Below are positions 46,105 to 55,799 of a DNA stretch of 64,000 nucleotides, piece by piece (positions within the stretch are counted from its first letter, which is position 1; each line of letters starts with the position of its first letter). Under the pieces are notes generated by a model that made no database searches, had not been told where the DNA came from, and worked only from the letters and a program-made list of their open reading frames with translations. Source of the stretch: Myxococcales bacterium (GTDB lineage Bacteria; Myxococcota_A; UBA9160; UBA4427); the NCBI GenBank assembly GCA_022563535.1, contig JADFNE010000009.1, forward strand, positions 31,149 to 95,148. Reading direction: 5' to 3'. Made by a program: the position numbers and the translations under genes.

Positions 46105-47298
46105 CTACTGAAACATTCTGGTGACGATGACGCTTCCCCCGACATAGGTTCCGATCAGGCTGCCCAGGGTCGTGAAAATGAACGTCAAAAAGACCCTCAG
46201 CAGCCGGCTTCGCCACCAGCCGCTCAGTGTCGCGATGTCATCGCCAACGGAGTTGAACTCGTGGACCCGGGGAGGCTGCATCCAGGTCTGTACGAACGCC
46301 GTGACGTAGCCCGCTCCGATCACTGGAGTGAGACTCGTGAAAGGGGCAGCGAGGAAGCCGGCAAGGATCGTAATCGGGTGTGCCAGGGCGAGCGCACCGC
46401 CAATCGCACAGGGAACCGCGTTGACGAGAAACCAGAAGAGTGCGTTGTCGCTCGCCGCTTGTGCGCCCTGAGTCAACCCGATATAGCCGAGTGCGCCGAC
46501 GATCAAGGCGGGGATCGCCCAGCCAACCCACTTCCAGGCCGATGAAGTCTTGGGAATGATCGAGATCTTTTCAAGGTCCTGGTCTACCCCTGAGAGGATC
46601 GCTTTCCTCATGCCCTGTATGTGGCCTGCCCCGACGACGGCAACCAGCTTGTCGCCCTTGGACTCTCGAATTTTCTGGGCCAGGAAAAGGTCCCGCTCGT
46701 CGATCAGCGCCTCTTTGAGCGCCGGCATCGTTTCACCCAGCTCATGCATGAGTTCGCTGAGCACGTCCTTCTGCTTGATGCGGTTGAGTTCTTCTTCGCT
46801 GATTTCGGGGTTTTCGAAGGCACTCACCGTGAAAGTGGAGATCAGCATCGCCTTCTTCCACAACGACAGGGCCGCCCAGGCCCGGCGCAGGGTGATGCGG
46901 ATGTCCCGATCACAGAGCGAGATCGGAATTCCGTATTCTTCGGCCGCCTTGGCGGCTTCGAGCAACTCACTGCCCGGGGTTACCCCGAGCTTGCCGCCGA
47001 GACGCTTCTGATAGGAACTCAGCAACAGGTTCATCAGCAGGGGGGCGAGTTGTTGCTTGCGGATGACTTCACGCAAATCGAGGTCTTCAAAGCGCTTTTG
47101 TTGGGAGAGGGCCGCGTAGCGCTGGGCGTCGAGTTCGATGCAAACGCAATCCGGCTGTTCGGCCTCGATGACCGCACGCACCAGATCGACGGATTCTTGG
47201 GAGATATGGGCCGTGCCCACCAGGATGAACTCTCGTCCGTCGAGTTCGATGACCTCGACGTCCTCTGAGGACCGGTGTTCCATTCCCGCTTCGCTCAC
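46105..47298 (-). CDS. TraB-family membrane protein
   Basis: This 397-residue protein has an N-terminal TraB/Tiki-like domain. GTAHIS (about 28-33) and GAGHIQGM (about 226-233) form the pair of His motifs, with conserved Glu in VCIELDAQRY. Three to four C-terminal membrane segments follow (about 255-395). TraB-type proteins were first found shutting off pheromone in enterococci and are proposed metalloproteases. The true substrate here is unknown. GTG 47298 has GGGAG upstream. Confidence 0.82.
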   Translation of the reverse strand: MSEAGMEHRSSEDVEVIELDGREFILVGTAHISQESVDLVRAVIEAEQPDCVCIELDAQRYAALSQQKRFEDLDLREVIRKQQLAPLLMNLLLSSYQKRLGGKLGVTPGSELLEAAKAAEEYGIPISLCDRDIRITLRRAWAALSLWKKAMLISTFTVSAFENPEISEEELNRIKQKDVLSELMHELGETMPALKEALIDERDLFLAQKIRESKGDKLVAVVGAGHIQGMRKAILSGVDQDLEKISIIPKTSSAWKWVGWAIPALIVGALGYIGLTQGAQAASDNALFWFLVNAVPCAIGGALALAHPITILAGFLAAPFTSLTPVIGAGYVTAFVQTWMQPPRVHEFNSVGDDIATLSGWWRSRLLRVFLTFIFTTLGSLIGTYVGGSVIVTRMFQ

Positions 47299-47530
47299 CC
47301 GAACTTTCTCCCGTTCAATTTCTGTAGCTGCCTGTTCCGAAGCCGCCTAGGGTGACTCCAACTGTCCCCAGGTTCAAGCGATTGCTGGGTCGCCCGATGA
47401 ATTCTCGCGTTCTATGGTCTATCGGTGATCAGGGTCTCTCGATGAACGGAATCGGACTCAATCTGCGATTGGACTGATGCGGCTCAATTTGATGTCCGGC
47501 CGAGGCAGTTGGCCTATCGTAGTCGAGAAC

Positions 47531-48115
47531 ATGCTGAAGCTCATGGCGGATACTGTAAAGAATCGACGGATCCTGCGGTCGGTGTTGGCCCGGACGCTGA
47601 TCCTGCCCGGAATTCTCGCTCTCGGGCTGCAGCCAAGTTCTCCTGCTGCGGCGGACGGGGTCGTGGCCATCGCGACCTTGATCCCATACGCGGAAAAAGC
47701 TGAAATTCGCGATTCGATTCGCGAGGACTGCGGCCTGAGTTCCAAGCTCTCCAAGTTGGTCGTGGAGAAGTCTCTCAAGAACGACATGGCGATGGTTCGT
47801 GTGGGCAACCTGAACAGCGGAGAAGTCCCCGGCGATATCGAAACCACGCGAGTTCTGGATCTCCGAATCACCGACGCGATCGAAACCAATAGCGGCCTGC
47901 TTCCCACCCACTCGCTTTCGATCGACGGAGTCTTGAAGCAGGACAACCGAGTCGTCGGCACCTTCGTCGGGACTCGGTTTGCTCGCGCGAGCTTCATCCC
48001 CTTTCGGCGGGGCGAGTGCGCAATTCTCTCCGAAGCCGTCAGGCTGCTGGCCAAGGATGTGGTCAAGTGGATGAAGAATCCGGAACTCGACGCCCGACTG
48101 GGTGACGCCCACTAG
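47531..48115 (+). CDS. Hypothetical exported protein
   Basis: This 194-residue protein has a basic n-region, a hydrophobic segment and a likely cleavage site near SSPAAADG, so it is secreted or periplasmic. The mature part (IREDCGLSSKLSKLVVEKSL and RVLDLRITDAIE) has alternating strands and helices but matches no family I recognise. The start could also be ATG 47543. It is convergent with msrQ. Confidence 0.6.
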   Translation: MLKLMADTVKNRRILRSVLARTLILPGILALGLQPSSPAAADGVVAIATLIPYAEKAEIRDSIREDCGLSSKLSKLVVEKSLKNDMAMVRVGNLNSGEVPGDIETTRVLDLRITDAIETNSGLLPTHSLSIDGVLKQDNRVVGTFVGTRFARASFIPFRRGECAILSEAVRLLAKDVVKWMKNPELDARLGDAH

Positions 48116-48147
48116 TCCGCATTAGGACCTTCATGAAATGATTCGGG

Positions 48148-48765
48148 CTAGGCCGTCTTTCGTCGAGTGATCCGGCGCCACGGCACCCGCGTCGCAAGCA
48201 GCGCCGCCAGGATGGCAGCGTAAATCAAAGGTTTTCGCAGGTCCGCTTTGACGAGCCATAGGAAGTGGACCACCGCGCCGACTCCGGCCAGATAGACCAA
48301 CCGATGCAACGTGACCCAGCGCTTCTTCAGTCTGCGGATGGCGCGCTGGTTCGAAGTGGCGGCCAGCACAGACAGCACCGAAAAGGTGGCGAACCCGACT
48401 GTGATGTAGGGGCGTTCGATAATGTCTTCTCCGAGGAAGGTGAAATCGAAGCCGAGGTCAAAGACGAGATACGTCGCGAAATGAACGCACGCGTATGTAA
48501 AACAGGCCAGCCCCAAAGTCCGGCGATGAGGTGCGAGCCAGTTCCAGCCGCTGAGCTTCCGCAGCGGAGAGATGGTCAGAGTGAGCAAGAGTAGACGCAG
48601 TGCCCACTCGCCAGTTTCGTGGGTGATCTTCTCGATCGGATCTGCGCCGAGTTCATCCCGATAAAAATCAATTGCCAGGCCGACTAGCGGCAAGATCGAT
48701 ACGGCGAGTACCGCGAAGCGAGAGGTTCGCGCCGCCAAGGGACGACGTGCTGCTCCTGCGGCCAT
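48148..48765 (-). CDS. msrQ: MsrQ heme-containing membrane subunit
   Basis: This 205-residue protein has about five to six membrane segments and TLTISPLRKLSGWNWLAPHRR, a YedZ/MsrQ hallmark. His residues suitable for heme are in HRRTLG, VHFATYL and LHRLVYL. It passes electrons from the quinone pool to MsrP. The start overlaps the msrP stop as TGATG, so the two are coupled. Confidence 0.9.
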   Translation of the reverse strand: MAAGAARRPLAARTSRFAVLAVSILPLVGLAIDFYRDELGADPIEKITHETGEWALRLLLLTLTISPLRKLSGWNWLAPHRRTLGLACFTYACVHFATYLVFDLGFDFTFLGEDIIERPYITVGFATFSVLSVLAATSNQRAIRRLKKRWVTLHRLVYLAGVGAVVHFLWLVKADLRKPLIYAAILAALLATRVPWRRITRRKTA

Positions 48766-49748
48766 CAAAAGTACCTGTGAAGATCCATTCCGCTGTACAG
48801 CGATGCCACCTGATCCCCATAGCCGTTGAAGGGCAGGGTGCGCTGCTTGCCAAAGGAACCGATGCGACGTTCGCGCGCCTGGCTCCAGTACGGGTGGTCG
48901 TGTTCAGGATTTACGTTTGCATAGAAACCGTATTCCCGTGGCGCGCTCATGTTCCAAGTGGTCTCCGGCTGGGTCTCCTGCAGGCGGATCTTGACGATCG
49001 ACTTGATGCCCTTGAAGCCATACTTCCAGGGAACCACGAGGCGCAGAGGCGCGCCGTTTTGATTAGGCAACGACTCTCCGTACATACCGACTGCCAGAAT
49101 CGTGAGTGGATGTGTCGCTTCATCGATCCGGAGGCCCTCTCGGTACGGCCAGTCGAGGACTTTCCTGCGCTGCCCCGGCATTTGCTTCGGGTCCAACAGT
49201 GTTTCGAAGGCCACGTACTTGGCCTTCGATGTCGGTTCAAATTGTTTGAGAATCGCAGCGAGTGGAATTCCCAGCCAGGGAATCACCATCGACCAGGCCT
49301 CGACACAGCGCATCCGATAAATGCGCTCTTCGAGGGTATGGGGCGCGAGCAGGGTTTCGAGGGGAATGCGTCCGGGCTTTGCGACCTCGCCCTCGACCAC
49401 GACCGACCACGGCTCGGTCTTGAAGTCTTTCGAATATTTCGCGGGGTCCTCTTTGTCGCTCCCAAATTCGTAGAAGTTGTTGTACCGCGTTGCGTTCTTG
49501 CGGCTCGTCAGTTCCTCGTCTGTGCGGAAGCCGGCGTGGTTGGGCTTTTCGTAGACCAGTTTCGTGCCCGAAGCTGTATTACTTTCCGCGTTCTCGGCTT
49601 CGGCTTCTTCGCCGCCGAAGCAACCGGCCGCGAGTACGCCGCCCAGCAGGGCTGTGGTGCCTGTCTTCAAGAATTGCCGCCGACCGATGAACCATTCGCG
49701 TGGAGTGATGTCTCGGCTGGCCAAGGGTCGTTCAGCCCTGATGAGCAA
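48765..49748 (-). CDS. msrP: MsrP periplasmic methionine sulfoxide reductase catalytic subunit
   Basis: This 327-residue molybdoenzyme repairs oxidised methionines in periplasmic proteins. The Tat signal is RRQFLKTG near residue 25, the molybdopterin ligand Cys is in [11 protein letters not shown], and the C-terminus ([19 protein letters not shown]) is characteristic. The start is TTG 49748 ([16 protein letters not shown]), which matches the N-terminal pattern of the family. The signal peptide also contains a lipobox-like LAAGC, so lipidation is possible. It forms an operon with msrQ. Confidence 0.92.
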   Translation of the reverse strand: MLIRAERPLASRDITPREWFIGRRQFLKTGTTALLGGVLAAGCFGGEEAEAENAESNTASGTKLVYEKPNHAGFRTDEELTSRKNATRYNNFYEFGSDKEDPAKYSKDFKTEPWSVVVEGEVAKPGRIPLETLLAPHTLEERIYRMRCVEAWSMVIPWLGIPLAAILKQFEPTSKAKYVAFETLLDPKQMPGQRRKVLDWPYREGLRIDEATHPLTILAVGMYGESLPNQNGAPLRLVVPWKYGFKGIKSIVKIRLQETQPETTWNMSAPREYGFYANVNPEHDHPYWSQARERRIGSFGKQRTLPFNGYGDQVASLYSGMDLHRYF

Positions 49749-50026
49749 ATCCGTATCCTCGTTCTAGCTCCCGATCTTGGAGTCGGAAGACAGTGGCGCG
49801 TCCACCATACATAGCAGAGACCTGGTTGGAAACGGTCGTTCGCTAGAACTCCGGATACGACGAGCAGGCCGTTCTCGATTCAATTCTCAATGTTGGATTT
49901 CAACCGGGCTGGAATTTGTCGATGTCACCGAACTCTCTCCAGCGTCATCGGCGCCGGGACGATGAGATAGGACGACCATCTTCCGAAACGAAGTCTTGAA
50001 TCTGTGAGAAGGGTACGGGAATCCGA

Positions 50027-51328
50027 ATGTTGTCGACATCAATATTTTCGCAGAAATTGGATCGTGCAATCTTCGTCACGTACTTCCTGGGTGCCATCGT
50101 TCCGCTGATCGCGCTCGGCTTCGTGATGGAACGCTATGTGCTTTCTGCTGTGAGCGACGACCAAAATGCGACGATCGGAATGCTGGGAATGATGTGCAGC
50201 ATTTCGCTCCTGTCGCTCGGAGCTTTCTTTTCGCTGCGGCGTCTCACGAACAACGCCGTCGGACGGATGGATGCGGACTATGCGAGACTCAAGGGAATCC
50301 TCACCGCATCCAACGAACTCTCGTCTGCCCTCCACGTTCAGGCAGTGACGGAAGTTGCAGTGGGATGCGCGCGCACACTTACCAGTGCCAGTGCGGTGCT
50401 GTTGTTCATGCGGACGAGCGAAGGCAAAACTCTCGACCTGTTGGGCTCGAGCGGCGATCAGGCACAAGCCGTATTCTCGTCCAACGAAGAACTGATTCGG
50501 GAGCTGATCGAAAATTGTATTGCCAATCAGCGCCCGGTGGCGCTGGGATCCGGCGCGGCCGCGCGAAAAGGCGCTTCCGGTCGGTCCGATACCATCGGTG
50601 CGGCATTGGTATTTCCGTTGATTTTGGAGGGTGGCGGTTCCGGTTCCGTCGTAGTCCTGAAAGATTCGCCGGACCAGGGCGGCTTTTCTCTCGCAGAGCG
50701 GGACGCGATGACGACACTTTCATCGCTGATCGGTGTTGCCCTGCACAACGTCGAGTTGCAGAACGCACAGCGAAACTTCTTCGCCCACATCACCGAGTTC
50801 CTGGTCGCGGTGATGGATTCTCACGTCGACGGGCGCAAGGGCCACGCCATGTCGGTTGCCGAGCTTTCCAATCGCCTGGCACGAGAGTTGTCGCTCCCAG
50901 AAGCGAATATGCAGCGACTTCATTTCGCGTCACTACTTCACGATTTGGGCATGCTGAAGATTGAACAGTCGCAGCAACGATCTCCCGGACACTTTCAAAG
51001 ACATCCCCAGATCGCGCATCGGGTTCTCTCCCGTATTCGCCTCTGGGAAGATGTTGCGCCGATCGTCCTCTACCACCACGAGTGGTTCGACGGTTCGGGC
51101 TATCCCGAAGGAATCTCGGGCGAAGAAATTCCCCTGGAAGCGAGAATCATCGCCGTGGCAGACAGCTACGACGCGATGATTCGCCCCGACAAGCATCGCA
51201 TGGCGATGACCACCGGGGTTGCCGTGGAAGAAGTTCGCGCCCACGCGGGAAGTCAGTTCGACCCTCGGGTCGTCAAGGCGCTCGAGCAGTTGGCCCAGCG
51301 CGGCGAGATCCCCGGCGCATCCGACTGA
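50027..51328 (+). CDS. Membrane-bound GAF/HD-GYP c-di-GMP phosphodiesterase
   Basis: This 433-residue protein has two N-terminal membrane segments (about 15-70), a GAF-like region (about 95-245) and an HD-GYP domain (about 255-430). The latter has HDLGM and HHEWFDGSGYPEGI, so the metal-binding HD and GYP signatures are complete. It should break down c-di-GMP to pGpG or GMP. A soluble sensory input through the GAF domain is likely. Several PilZ proteins nearby are possible targets of the same second messenger. Confidence 0.9.
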   Translation: MLSTSIFSQKLDRAIFVTYFLGAIVPLIALGFVMERYVLSAVSDDQNATIGMLGMMCSISLLSLGAFFSLRRLTNNAVGRMDADYARLKGILTASNELSSALHVQAVTEVAVGCARTLTSASAVLLFMRTSEGKTLDLLGSSGDQAQAVFSSNEELIRELIENCIANQRPVALGSGAAARKGASGRSDTIGAALVFPLILEGGGSGSVVVLKDSPDQGGFSLAERDAMTTLSSLIGVALHNVELQNAQRNFFAHITEFLVAVMDSHVDGRKGHAMSVAELSNRLARELSLPEANMQRLHFASLLHDLGMLKIEQSQQRSPGHFQRHPQIAHRVLSRIRLWEDVAPIVLYHHEWFDGSGYPEGISGEEIPLEARIIAVADSYDAMIRPDKHRMAMTTGVAVEEVRAHAGSQFDPRVVKALEQLAQRGEIPGASD

Positions 51329-51706
51329 GATCGAACGTCCGCGCGGTGCAGTAGCGAGATTCCCCTGTAATTGCGCGCGCTTTGCACGCCCCCAGTTGTT
51401 CATTTCCCTGCGCTTCTGTACAGGCTTGTGCACAATTGCGCGGATTCTGGACCGCCTCGGATTTTGCTCGGGCTCTCCGGCAGAAATGATCCAAAACCTG
51501 GAGAATCGTGGTTTATCCCGACGCTCAAAAAGTGCATGATGTCTACAGTGACTAGCGTTTCGGGAACACGGACCCGGGCCCGAGGCGTGAACAAGACGGT
51601 ATTGGGATCGACCCCAGTTCGAACCGCCAGAGAGGATACGAAGAGCAAGCGAAATTCAACCGGCCAGAGCGTCGAGACATCTATTTTATAGGGAGAGAGC
51701 CAGTTC
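51329..51706 (+). other. Non-coding region between the HD-GYP and EF-G-like genes
   Basis: No frame in this 378-bp stretch shows plausible coding bias. It contains the perfect palindrome TTGTGCACAA (51425-51434), a possible regulator site, and GGGAGAGAG, a strong ribosome site for the next gene. I see no clear riboswitch or RNA gene. Confidence 0.4.
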
Positions 51707-53770
51707 ATGCAAAATGTGCATATCGAGAATACCCGAAACTTTGCTCTTATCGGCCACTCTGGCGATGGGAAGACGACCCTGGGTGAATCACTCATCCACT
51801 GCGCTGGTGTGACCGAGGTCGCCGGTCGCGTGGATGACGACACTTCGATCCTCAACTACCTGCCTGAAGAAAAGCTGGGTCACACCGCTTCGATTACCTC
51901 CCACGTCTTTGGTTTCGATCACTCCGAACATCACCTCACCCTCGTCGACACACCCGGCGACCCCAATTTCCAGGGCGACGGAAAGATTGCCCTCCAGGCC
52001 CTCGACGCCGCAGTTCTACTCGTCTCCGCAGTAGACGGCGCCAAGGCCGGTACAGAAAAAATGTTGCGCGCCGCTCAGAGCGCGGGAATGTCCGTCATCG
52101 TTTTCGTGAACGGGTTCGATCGCGACGATGCCGACCTCGATCACGTATTGGACAGCCTGTCGGAACTGGACATCAACCCGGTTCCGATCGCCCTCAACAT
52201 CGGGAACAGCACGGGACTCGAGGGTGTCGTCGATCTCGTCCACATGAACAGTGTTACGGAAAATGGGCGGGGGCCCATCCCGGATTCAGTTCTCGAGGAA
52301 GCGCAACTGCGCCGGGAAGCCCTGGTCGAATCTGTCGCCGAGACCAATGACGACTTGCTCGAGAAGTATTTGGAAGAAGGAGGACTCAGCGAAGCAGAAC
52401 TCAGCGCAGGTCTCGCAGAAGCCGTGCGCAGCCACCAGCTGGTTCCGGTCGTCTGCGGTTCTGCCCTCACCGAAGTTGGAGTGAGTCTGCTGCTCGCCGA
52501 TCTCGAAGAGTACATGCCCTCTCCCGTTGATCGCGGCCAGTGGATCGGCAACGGCCATGCGGGGAGCGAGCCGGAGATCGCGAAGCCCGAACGCGATGCA
52601 CCGTTTTCTGCGGTCGTCTTCAAGACGATCATCGATCGTTACACGGGCACGCTTTCAGTGCTGCGGGTCGTTTCGGGAACTGTGCGCACGGACTCGCACA
52701 TCATGGATGCGACCACGGGTGAAAAACTCCGGGTCGGCAAGTTGATGTTGCTCCAGGGAGAGAAGCACGTGGAAGTCGCAGAAGCGGGGCCCGGGGACAT
52801 CGTCGCCGTGGCAAAGCTCAAGGACGTCCACACCGGGCATGTGCTCACCGATGAAAAGGGCGGCATTCATCTTCACGAACTGGAAATTCCCGGCGGCGTA
52901 ATTTCTTATGCGATCGAGGCGGGGAGCGGAAAAGAAGATGAAAAGATCTTCGTTGCGCTCGGCAAGCTCGCCGAAGAAGACCCGTCGCTGCACATTGGTC
53001 GGGACGACGCGACCGGCGAGTTCCTGCTGACGGGCATGGGCGAGTTGCACATCCGCACGACCGTCAAGAAATTGCATCGCATGTTCGATCTCGAGATCCA
53101 TCTCAAGACACCCAAGGTTCCGTATCGCGAGACGATCTCGACGAAGCTCGCCCACGTCGAAGGCAAGCTCAAGAAGCAGACGGGCGGCGCGGGTATGTAC
53201 GGCGTCTGCTACATCGACGTTGAACCGCTGCCACGAGCCGCGGGCTTCCAGTTCGAAGACAAGATCGTCGGGGGATCGATTCCCAAAGGATTGATTCCTG
53301 CGGTCGAAAAGGGCGTCAAGGAGGCCTGCCAAAAGGGACCGCTGGCGGGATTCCCCGTGGTCGACATTCTCGTGAGGTGCGTGGATGGCAAGTACCACTC
53401 GGTGGATTCGAACGAGATGGCTTTTCATCTCGCCGGGTCATTTGCCCTCAGAGCTGCAGTGCAGAAGGCGAACCCCGTTCTCCTCGAGCCCTACATGATT
53501 GCCGAAATCACGATTCCCGAAGATTCAGTAGGGGATGTCATGGGCGATATCGCCGGTCGGCGTGGGCTCGTCCAGAACACGGAGTCGAAATTGCACCAGT
53601 GTGTAGTGATTGCCAAGGTGCCGATGTCCGAGATGCTCGACTACGCGACCACGCTAACCAGCTTGACGGGCGGCAAGGGAGAGTTTCATCTCGAGTACTC
53701 CCACTACGCCGAAGTCCCCGCGAAGTTGAGCGGAAAGATCATCGAGGCGGCGGCAGAGAAGGAGCACTAG
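51707..53770 (+). CDS. EF-G-like translational GTPase with altered G3/G4 motifs
   Basis: This 687-residue, five-domain protein resembles EF-G. P-loop is GHSGDGKTT (about 17-25), G3 is DTPGDPNF where EF-G has PGH, and G4 reads VNGFD where NKxD is usual. Domains II, III, IV and V follow (PKVPYRETISTKLAHVEGKLKKQTGG, SSTK-like ends, and GRRGLVQNTE). The replaced catalytic His and altered base-recognition Lys suggest changed GTP hydrolysis or nucleotide preference, as in EF-G2-type paralogues. It may serve ribosome recycling or stress rather than elongation. GGGAGAGAG precedes ATG 51707. A canonical fusA should exist elsewhere. Confidence 0.82.
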   Translation: MQNVHIENTRNFALIGHSGDGKTTLGESLIHCAGVTEVAGRVDDDTSILNYLPEEKLGHTASITSHVFGFDHSEHHLTLVDTPGDPNFQGDGKIALQALDAAVLLVSAVDGAKAGTEKMLRAAQSAGMSVIVFVNGFDRDDADLDHVLDSLSELDINPVPIALNIGNSTGLEGVVDLVHMNSVTENGRGPIPDSVLEEAQLRREALVESVAETNDDLLEKYLEEGGLSEAELSAGLAEAVRSHQLVPVVCGSALTEVGVSLLLADLEEYMPSPVDRGQWIGNGHAGSEPEIAKPERDAPFSAVVFKTIIDRYTGTLSVLRVVSGTVRTDSHIMDATTGEKLRVGKLMLLQGEKHVEVAEAGPGDIVAVAKLKDVHTGHVLTDEKGGIHLHELEIPGGVISYAIEAGSGKEDEKIFVALGKLAEEDPSLHIGRDDATGEFLLTGMGELHIRTTVKKLHRMFDLEIHLKTPKVPYRETISTKLAHVEGKLKKQTGGAGMYGVCYIDVEPLPRAAGFQFEDKIVGGSIPKGLIPAVEKGVKEACQKGPLAGFPVVDILVRCVDGKYHSVDSNEMAFHLAGSFALRAAVQKANPVLLEPYMIAEITIPEDSVGDVMGDIAGRRGLVQNTESKLHQCVVIAKVPMSEMLDYATTLTSLTGGKGEFHLEYSHYAEVPAKLSGKIIEAAAEKEH

Positions 53771-53829
53771 CCGCGCTCAGGGCTGCGCAACTGGATTGCC
53801 CCGATGACTCAGGTGTGTGAAGGGCGCAC

Positions 53830-54231
53830 TCAGGTGTGGAGGGCGATCCAGCGCAATACGTCGCTAAAGCTCAACAGCCCCACCAACTCGCTTCTGTTCA
53901 TGATGGGAGCAGTGCGAATACCGGTCATACGCATCAGGTTGATGCAGTCCACCACTGCGAGGTGCTCGGGAAGGCTCACGACCGGACTCGTCATGATTTC
54001 TCCGACCACGAGCTCTTCTAGGATTTCGGGTTCCGCGTCTCCCAGAAGCTGAACGATGTCCTTGGCCGAAATGATTCCCATGCTGCGCCCCGGACCCGGT
54101 GCGGGCACGAGCAGGCAGTGGATGCGGAGTTCGTGCATGCGCTTGAGTGCTTCCATCACAGTCTGGTCTGGGTCGCAGACCTCGAGATTGGTGCTCATGA
54201 GATCTCGGGCGGTCAATTCAGCGAATCTCAT
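53830..54231 (-). CDS. Two-CBS-domain protein
   Basis: This 133-residue protein consists of two CBS motifs (about 7-65 and 75-130), including LMSTNLEVCDPDQTVMEAL and IMTSPVVSLPEHLAVVDCI. CBS pairs bind adenosine nucleotides and report energy state. The ATG overlaps the fapA stop as ATGA, so it is made together with the FapA protein and may sense nucleotides for it. Confidence 0.85.
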   Translation of the reverse strand: MRFAELTARDLMSTNLEVCDPDQTVMEALKRMHELRIHCLLVPAPGPGRSMGIISAKDIVQLLGDAEPEILEELVVGEIMTSPVVSLPEHLAVVDCINLMRMTGIRTAPIMNRSELVGLLSFSDVLRWIALHT

Positions 54232-55568
54232 GCTTCAATCCTGCTCGCCGAGATGTGTCGGGCCTCTTCGTCATATTCGAAGCGAGTGGGGCCGAGATTG
54301 GTTTCAATGTGGAGACGTCGGCTCCCGAAGCAGATTTCAACTCCGACACCTACCGTGCCCTCGATGTCAATGCGGGCCACTTTGAGCAGCTCGGCGCGAG
54401 CCGCGCAGCGCTCCTGTCGTTGCTTGAGTTCTTCCCGTTCGAGTGCGAGATTCGTTCGCGACTTCTTGCCGCCCTTCGCGCGAAAGCCCTTGACCCCACC
54501 CCGGCTGGCGCCTCGCCGCGCGATTGTGCGCTTCGTCTTGTGCAGCGCAGTTTCGATCGCCTTCTGATCGCGAACGGACTGATAGGGTTCTCCGACACGA
54601 AGTAGTGTCCCTGCTCCACTCTCCGACCCCGCCTCCAATGCGACGATCAGGGTTTCGACGATCGCTTCGCCGCCCAGAACGCGTCTCCCGACCTCGAGTT
54701 TTTGGGCGCGCAGCGAAGTGCTCACGCAATCAGTGGCCAGGGAGAGCGTTCCCCTGCACTCCACCCGAGCGTTTTGGGCATGGCGGGCGCGGAGGTCGCC
54801 TCCTGCGCGCACATAGCCTCTGTCTCCGCCGTTGATTGCTCCCGCGACCTGGACGTTTCCCTTGCCGTCGACGCGCCCGCCGAACACTGCGCCCTTGATG
54901 TCGATATCCCCGCCGGCTCGGACTTCGAAGTTCTCATTGACCGCCCCGGTGATCGAGATGCTGCCTTCGGTCTCCAGATGGCCCGAGCGCACATCGACGT
55001 CTCCCGAGTGTTGATAATGGTCGAGGACATCGAGAAGGCTTCCGGGCCGAAAATGAACTGCACCATCTTTCAGGGACTGGATCGTCCCATTGTCGAGTTT
55101 CTCGACCCCGCTCCCCAAGGCAATCGTGCTCTCCTTGCCCGGCAATCCGGCGATCGCTTTTCCGGTCACCTGTATTCCTGGTGCTCCATCTACTGCGATG
55201 TGTGCATACGCAACCGCGTCACCCACGGAGACCCGGGTGAGCAGCCCCCGGTTGAGCAGATCGAGGCTGCCGTCGGAGCGGGACATTCCGGGATGGGGTC
55301 CGGGCTGAAAGGTCAGCTCGAGCTTCCCGTCCTGCCCCGGGCTCGGGGGCGTTCCTTGGGCAATCGGCTGTTGGTCGAGCGAAAACTTTTCGTTTCCGAT
55401 TCGACTCTCGAGTTCGACGAGCTCTCGTTCGTCGACGCCGTGAACGATCCCTGCGGCCTCGAGGGCCGCCGCGACAGCGCCTTTGCCCAGGCTATCTCCA
55501 GGGGCGATCGAGATCGTGGCCTCGAGTCCGTCGTCATCCACGGCGATTTGAATGCGATCGCCCGCCAT
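54228..55568 (-). CDS. FapA/DUF342-family beta-helical protein
   Basis: This 446-residue protein has the FapA layout. An N-terminal region ends near SLDLLNRG, followed by a right-handed beta-helix-like middle (TGKAIAGLPGKE, GNVQVAGAINGG, GGDIDIKGAVFGG) and a C-terminal basic coiled-coil (about 340-400). Family members form polymers and take part in polar flagellar or envelope organisation. The start at ATG 55568 gives the usual MAGDRIQIAVDDDG; GTG 55613 is alternative. It is followed by a CBS protein in the same operon. Confidence 0.8.
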   Translation of the reverse strand: MAGDRIQIAVDDDGLEATISIAPGDSLGKGAVAAALEAAGIVHGVDERELVELESRIGNEKFSLDQQPIAQGTPPSPGQDGKLELTFQPGPHPGMSRSDGSLDLLNRGLLTRVSVGDAVAYAHIAVDGAPGIQVTGKAIAGLPGKESTIALGSGVEKLDNGTIQSLKDGAVHFRPGSLLDVLDHYQHSGDVDVRSGHLETEGSISITGAVNENFEVRAGGDIDIKGAVFGGRVDGKGNVQVAGAINGGDRGYVRAGGDLRARHAQNARVECRGTLSLATDCVSTSLRAQKLEVGRRVLGGEAIVETLIVALEAGSESGAGTLLRVGEPYQSVRDQKAIETALHKTKRTIARRGASRGGVKGFRAKGGKKSRTNLALEREELKQRQERCAARAELLKVARIDIEGTVGVGVEICFGSRRLHIETNLGPTRFEYDEEARHISASRIEA

Positions 55569-55799
55569 CGGCAAGGGGACCTCTGATTGGGCTGCAGCTA
55601 CAGGAAAGTGCACGGCGCACGTTCCAGTGGGAGCAGATCTTTCTCATCGGCCGCCCGCGAATCCAGGCTGAGGGGGGGTGGCAGATGGATTGAGATTTTG
55701 GGCCCATGGCTCGATGACGCCATCGAGTCGTATTCGCCAACTTCTCGTCGGTAATGCGGGGTAGGAATTGTACGGGCGCAAAGCACACGGATGTGCAAT

